This document shows positions 9,805 to 11,827 of a DNA stretch of 11,827 bases, one piece after another. This DNA comes from Pseudomonadota bacterium (GTDB taxonomy: Bacteria; Pseudomonadota; Alphaproteobacteria; Micropepsales; Micropepsaceae): contig JAKAVI010000306.1 in NCBI GenBank assembly GCA_021817355.1, forward strand, positions 1 through 11,827, written 5' to 3'. Position 1 is the stretch's first letter. Every line of letters begins with the position of its first letter. Position numbers and translations under genes: made by a program. Below the pieces are notes generated by a model. That model saw only the letters and a program-made list of their open reading frames with translations, was not told where the DNA came from and searched no databases.

Positions 9805-10209
9805 ATGATAGGTCGCCTCAATCATGTCGCCATAGCGACGCGCGATATTGCCGGCGCAGCGGCCGTTTATCGGCAAACATTGGGAGCACAGGTGAGTGCT
9901 CCTGTCTCTCAACCTGATCATGGTGTCACCACAGTCTTTGTTGAACTACCGAACACCAAGATCGAATTGCTGGAACCTCTGGGGGAAAATTCCCCGATTG
10001 CAAAGTTTCTCGAGAAGAATCCCAGTGGGGGAATGCATCATATTTGCTACGAGGTTGATGACATCCATGCAGCAGTTGCGCAAATGAAAGCTAATGGCGC
10101 AACGATCACGGGAACGGGTGAGCCAAAGATCGGGGCTCATGGTAAGCCTGTAGTGTTCCTGCATCCCAAAGATTTTGTCGGTACACTGATAGAGTTGGAG
10201 CAGCGCTGA
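9805..10209 (+). CDS. mce: Methylmalonyl-CoA epimerase (VOC/glyoxalase fold)
   Basis: This 134-residue enzyme interconverts (2R)- and (2S)-methylmalonyl-CoA between propionyl-CoA carboxylase and methylmalonyl-CoA mutase. It has the two repeated VOC modules: LNHVAIA at the start with His7 as likely metal ligand, KIELLEPLG at 52-60, GGMHHICYEVDD at 75-86 with His78/His79, and GTLIELEQ near the end with Glu130. GKPVVFLHPKDF (113-124) is characteristic of bacterial epimerases as opposed to general glyoxalases. The start at 9805 is chosen over 9799 because of ribosome-binding-site spacing; it gives MIGRLNHVAIA. The stop overlaps the next gene as TGATG. No mutase or carboxylase gene is in the window. 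Confidence 0.9.
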   Translation: MIGRLNHVAIATRDIAGAAAVYRQTLGAQVSAPVSQPDHGVTTVFVELPNTKIELLEPLGENSPIAKFLEKNPSGGMHHICYEVDDIHAAVAQMKANGATITGTGEPKIGAHGKPVVFLHPKDFVGTLIELEQR

Positions 10210-10496
10210 TGGTCACAGGCGCGGTGCTGATGCATTATGCCGATCGCGCTGCCTGGTGGGCGATGATACTTGGCGTCTATGCCATTGTGTGGTTTTTGGC
10301 ATTTCTTATGCTGCTGCCTATCGGGCTCCCCTATGAAGATGATACTCCAGGTCAGAGTGCCCCGGGAGCTGCACCTGCTGCCCCACCAGTGCCTGGCTTA
10401 AGTATGCGCGCTAAAATATTGTGGTCGACAGTCGCGGCCACCGTTGTCTGGCTGATCTGTGGGGGGCTCGTACTCGCCGGGGTTATCCAGATCTAG
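10209..10496 (+). CDS. DUF1467 family small membrane protein
   Basis: This is a 95-residue protein of unknown function. Two hydrophobic segments are visible, at about residues 17-40 (VYAIVWFLAFLMLLPIGL) and 69-93. They are joined by an acidic then Ala/Pro-rich loop (EDDTPGQSAPGAAPAAPPVPG). This pattern, with the WFL..LLPIGL stretch and a location directly after mce, matches the DUF1467 family of Alphaproteobacteria. TTGGAG at 10195-10200 is eight bases before the ATG, and the ATG overlaps the mce stop, so the two are translated together. It may be an inner membrane accessory protein; its role is not known and I do not assign one. Confidence 0.82.
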   Translation: MVTGAVLMHYADRAAWWAMILGVYAIVWFLAFLMLLPIGLPYEDDTPGQSAPGAAPAAPPVPGLSMRAKILWSTVAATVVWLICGGLVLAGVIQI

Positions 10497-10548
10497 CCGT
10501 CGCGCGGAGAGTTCGTATGGGCGGGGGCAGTGGGGTTCCCAAAACGAC

Positions 10549-10574
10549 AAGAGGGCCGGATCGCCCGGCCCCTT
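10549..10574 (+). terminator. GC-rich hairpin, probable end of the nuo-mce transcript
   Basis: A perfect 7-bp stem, GGGCCGG (10553-10559) with CCGGCCC (10565-10571), encloses a 5-nt loop. Three further pairs, AAG with CTT, extend it past a bulged A. The stem is very strong, but only two T follow, so this is a weak intrinsic terminator by E. coli standards. Its position 56 bases after the last gene of the co-directional cluster supports the call. The remainder of 10497-10694 shows no gene. Confidence 0.55.
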
Positions 10575-10604
10575 GCGAATTGATCTCCCCGAACTTGGCC
10601 GCTC

Positions 10605-10639
10605 TTGCTTACTATTTATTATCCAAGCGTGCTTATAAT
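10605..10639 (+). promoter_or_regulatory. Possible sigma70-type promoter before the secreted protein gene
   Basis: A consensus -10 box TATAAT is at 10634-10639. The -35 candidates are poorly placed: TTGCTT at 10605-10610 leaves 23 bases, TTACTA at 10609-10614 leaves 19. The region is AT-rich compared with its surroundings and lies between the hairpin terminator and the next gene, where a promoter is needed. The -10 box is the only strong part. Confidence 0.35.
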
Positions 10640-10694
10640 CCTACCAAGTTAGCGGGGGCCGCGGCGCCTGTCACGCAAATTTAGCACTACTCCC

Positions 10695-11141
10695 ATGAAA
10701 ATTTTGCAGCAATCGGCAGGACGGCTAGGTGGGTATCTGGTTCCGTTGTTATTGCTGACCGCACTCTTTGCCCTCTTGCCCCTGGCCCTGGCTGGTGCTG
10801 CTGACTACGGCGCCGGGCTGAATGCAGTGTCCGAGCAGGACCTGCTCAGGGGACCGCCACAGGGTCGATGCTACGGCCTGGAGAACCGGGCTGATTATGC
10901 TGGTGGCACCAATGCCTACGGTAAACAGATCGCATCTTCCGGGGGGCCCTACGCCTCCCCGTCAGTTCAAATTCCGGGGCAAATAATCTTGGCGCATACG
11001 GCTGCAGGTTACGTTCCTGTTAAGGTACGAGGTCTAAACCGGGCGCTCGCCGCGTCCAACGCCTGTGCCCGCCTAGTCAACAAGGAAAGAATGCGGGCCT
11101 CGCGGACCAGCAAAAGTTGGGGCAAGCCCCGGGGGCGCTAG
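10695..11141 (+). CDS. Predicted secreted protein of unknown function
   Basis: This 148-residue protein is not recognised. Residues 1-35 look like a signal peptide: basic N-terminus (Lys2, Arg10), a long hydrophobic core VPLLLLTALFALLPLALA, and a plausible cleavage site near ALA-GA at 33-35. The mature part contains two similar nonapeptides 30 residues apart, ADYGAGLNA (36-44) and ADYAGGTNA (66-74). It has two cysteines (Cys59, Cys124) that could form a disulfide, and a very basic C-terminus rich in Arg, Lys and Ser. The middle segment VQIPGQIILAHTAAGYVPVKVRG may form beta strands. No clear ribosome binding site precedes the ATG, so the start is uncertain. The open frame, promoter-like box upstream and signal peptide support it being real. 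Confidence 0.6.
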   Translation: MKILQQSAGRLGGYLVPLLLLTALFALLPLALAGAADYGAGLNAVSEQDLLRGPPQGRCYGLENRADYAGGTNAYGKQIASSGGPYASPSVQIPGQIILAHTAAGYVPVKVRGLNRALAASNACARLVNKERMRASRTSKSWGKPRGR

Positions 11142-11149
11142 ATTTTTTT
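11119..11149 (+). terminator. Possible intrinsic terminator at the end of the secreted protein gene
   Basis: GGGG (11119-11122), loop CAAG, CCCC (11127-11130) can pair. After a further G-rich stretch comes a run of seven T at 11143-11149, just after the stop codon. The T run lies 12 bases from this stem, further than ideal, and alternative pairings using GGCGC (11134-11138) with GCGCC (11150-11154) exist. It could be a terminator overlapping the end of the gene. Confidence 0.35.
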
Positions 11150-11177
11150 GCGCCTCCTCAACATTCACGTCCGGCTG

Positions 11178-11198
11178 TCATGCTTCAGTAGAGCATGA
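11178..11198 (+). promoter_or_regulatory. Perfect inverted repeat covering a start codon
   Basis: TCATGCT (11178-11184) and AGCATGA (11192-11198) are perfect reverse complements around a 7-base spacer. The right arm contains the ATG (11195-11197) of the downstream 63-codon frame. In RNA this would hide the start codon in a hairpin; in DNA it could be an operator for a dimeric regulator. Function is inferred only. Confidence 0.35.
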
Positions 11199-11386
11199 TC
11201 ACGAATCAAGAAGACATTGCCGCTATCGCGCGCTGGGCTGTCGTCACATTTGGGAGCGAGGCAAGCTCAATCATTCGCCGGCGTGCCGCCGAAAATCTTC
11301 TTGCGGATGAACGCGAAGCGGCCGCCCTGTGGTGTCAGGTTGCTGACGTCACCGACCTTTATCTGGGTCAGGCTAGCGTGCACTGA
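11195..11386 (+). CDS. Small predicted helical protein of unknown function
   Basis: This 63-residue frame encodes a probably soluble, mostly helical protein. The pattern AARWAVVTFG..A..IIRRRAAENLLADEREAAALWCQVADVTDLYL, seen in pieces over residues 9-58, resembles the short alphaproteobacterial proteins that pair an ARxxV..HG.xA helix with a GD..GAAxWxxI helix. I recognise the style but cannot name the family with certainty. The amphipathic spacing of Arg, Ala and Trp46 argues for real coding. There is no strong ribosome binding site, and the ATG lies inside an inverted repeat. The stop TGA at 11384-11386 is in the same frame as the following FGE-like gene. Confidence 0.55.
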   Translation: MITNQEDIAAIARWAVVTFGSEASSIIRRRAAENLLADEREAAALWCQVADVTDLYLGQASVH

Positions 11387-11393
11387 TCACGCT
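11375..11393 (+). repeat. Short inverted repeat across the stop codon of the 63-codon gene
   Basis: AGCGTG (11375-11380) and CACGCT (11388-11393) are perfect 6-bp arms around seven bases that contain most of the stop codon. No T run follows, so it is not a good intrinsic terminator. It may be an RNA structure between two co-transcribed genes, or chance. Confidence 0.25.
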
Positions 11394-11431
11394 CTCATGC
11401 CATGGTGCGGTGTCCCCTCCGGGTTTCCCCT

Positions 11432-11827
11432 ATGGTCTCTATCTTGCGTCCCGTCCTGCTTCTTATCCTGCTGTCTCTCGTGGGATTGGTGTGCGTGGCG
11501 GCCAGACCGGTGCCCAGTCTCAAAAGCCGCCAGTTTCAGGAATGCAAGGATTGCCCCATCATGATTGCCATCCCAGCTGGCCGTTTTGTTATGGGAAGCC
11601 CAAAAAGCGAACCGGGGCATTTCGACAATGAGGGACCGCAGCACGTTGTAACTGTAAAGGCGTTCGCACTTGGCAAGTATGTAGTTAGTGACCATCAGTT
11701 CAGAACATTTCTACGCGCCACCCAATATAGGCCAAAGACATGCAACCGTATCCTGAACACACGCTGGACGGTAACGCGGCAGGGTCTCGTTTATTCGCCC
11801 GCGGTGACAGAACCGCCGGATTGGCCC
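11432..11827 (+). CDS. Formylglycine-generating-enzyme-like (FGE-sulfatase domain) protein, N-terminal part
   Basis: The first 132 codons of a gene that runs off the window. Residues 5-22 (LRPVLLLILLSLVGLVCV) form a signal peptide or membrane anchor; Cys21 is preceded by LV rather than a good lipobox, so a lipoprotein is unlikely. From residue 35 the start of an FGE-sulfatase (SUMF1-like) domain is clear: FQECKDCPIMIAIPAGRFVMGSP with EGPQHVVTVKAFALGKYVVSDHQF after it (35-90). True FGEs turn a cysteine or serine of sulfatases into formylglycine, but many bacterial members have other or unknown roles, and the catalytic cysteines would lie downstream. No sulfatase gene is visible. An in-frame ATG at 11402 would add ten residues; the ATG at 11432 gives a more typical signal sequence. 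Confidence 0.82.
   Translation, partial: MVSILRPVLLLILLSLVGLVCVAARPVPSLKSRQFQECKDCPIMIAIPAGRFVMGSPKSEPGHFDNEGPQHVVTVKAFALGKYVVSDHQFRTFLRATQYRPKTCNRILNTRWTVTRQGLVYSPAVTEPPDWP

Noticed and set aside
10421..10684. 87-codon frame overlapping the end of DUF1467 and the intergenic region
   Set aside because: It crosses the GC-rich hairpin and the promoter-like box, has no ribosome binding site, and its Pro/Arg-rich translation resembles non-coding sequence.
11432..11497. Lipoprotein signal with Cys21 in the FGE-like protein
   Set aside because: The residues before Cys21 (GLV) do not fit the lipobox, which needs Gly or Ala just before Cys; an ordinary signal peptide or anchor is more likely.
11217..11564. 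115-codon plus-strand frame spanning the small gene and the FGE-like gene
   Set aside because: It is out of frame with the clear FGE-sulfatase domain and its Cys/Ser/Pro-rich translation looks like a shadow.
11387..11695. 102-codon minus-strand frame over the FGE-like gene
   Set aside because: The plus strand carries a recognisable FGE-sulfatase domain there; the antisense translation has no known pattern.
1..11827. Search for tRNA, rRNA, CRISPR repeats, insertion sequences, riboswitches and integration sites
   Set aside because: No cloverleaf-like element, regular repeat-spacer series, transposase or integrase motif was seen by reading; intergenic regions are too short for most of these.

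Overview
The window reads as a stretch of an alphaproteobacterial chromosome. Every gene that can be supported lies on the + strand. The first 6.6 kb is the 3' end of a respiratory complex I (nuo) operon, from the last 52 codons of nuoH through complete nuoI, nuoJ, nuoK, nuoL, nuoM and nuoN. The following order, nuoN-birA-coaX-rnj-mce-DUF1467, is an arrangement known from Alphaproteobacteria. The 162-residue NuoI and the His-rich loop in NuoL fit the same group. By eye the GC content is in the mid-50s. A member of the Acetobacterales/Rhodospirillales is my best guess, but genus and species cannot be assigned.

Region 1 (1-6567) encodes the peripheral 2x[4Fe-4S] subunit NuoI, the small membrane subunits NuoJ and NuoK, and the three antiporter-like proton-pumping subunits NuoL, NuoM and NuoN. 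Junctions are very tight: TGATG at nuoH/nuoI, TAATG at nuoL/nuoM and GTGA at nuoM/nuoN. Region 2 (6564-10496) continues without a gap into housekeeping genes: biotin-protein ligase (birA), type III pantothenate kinase (coaX), ribonuclease J (rnj), methylmalonyl-CoA epimerase (mce) and a small two-helix membrane protein (DUF1467). Biotin attachment, CoA synthesis and the epimerase share a theme: propionyl-CoA carboxylase needs biotin, works on a CoA thioester, and its product is the epimerase substrate. That link is inference. A GC-rich hairpin at 10549-10574 probably ends the transcript.

Region 3 (10497-11827) is less conserved. It holds a short intergenic region with a possible promoter, a 148-residue predicted secreted protein of unknown function with a small internal repeat, a 63-residue predicted cytosolic protein whose start codon lies in a perfect 7-bp inverted repeat, and the first 132 codons of a membrane-anchored or exported formylglycine-generating-enzyme-like (FGE-sulfatase domain) protein that runs off the window.

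No tRNA, rRNA, CRISPR array, insertion sequence, integrase or phage gene was seen. Most of the window is ordinary core genome. I do not see a convincing undescribed system; the least explained part is the last 1.1 kb.
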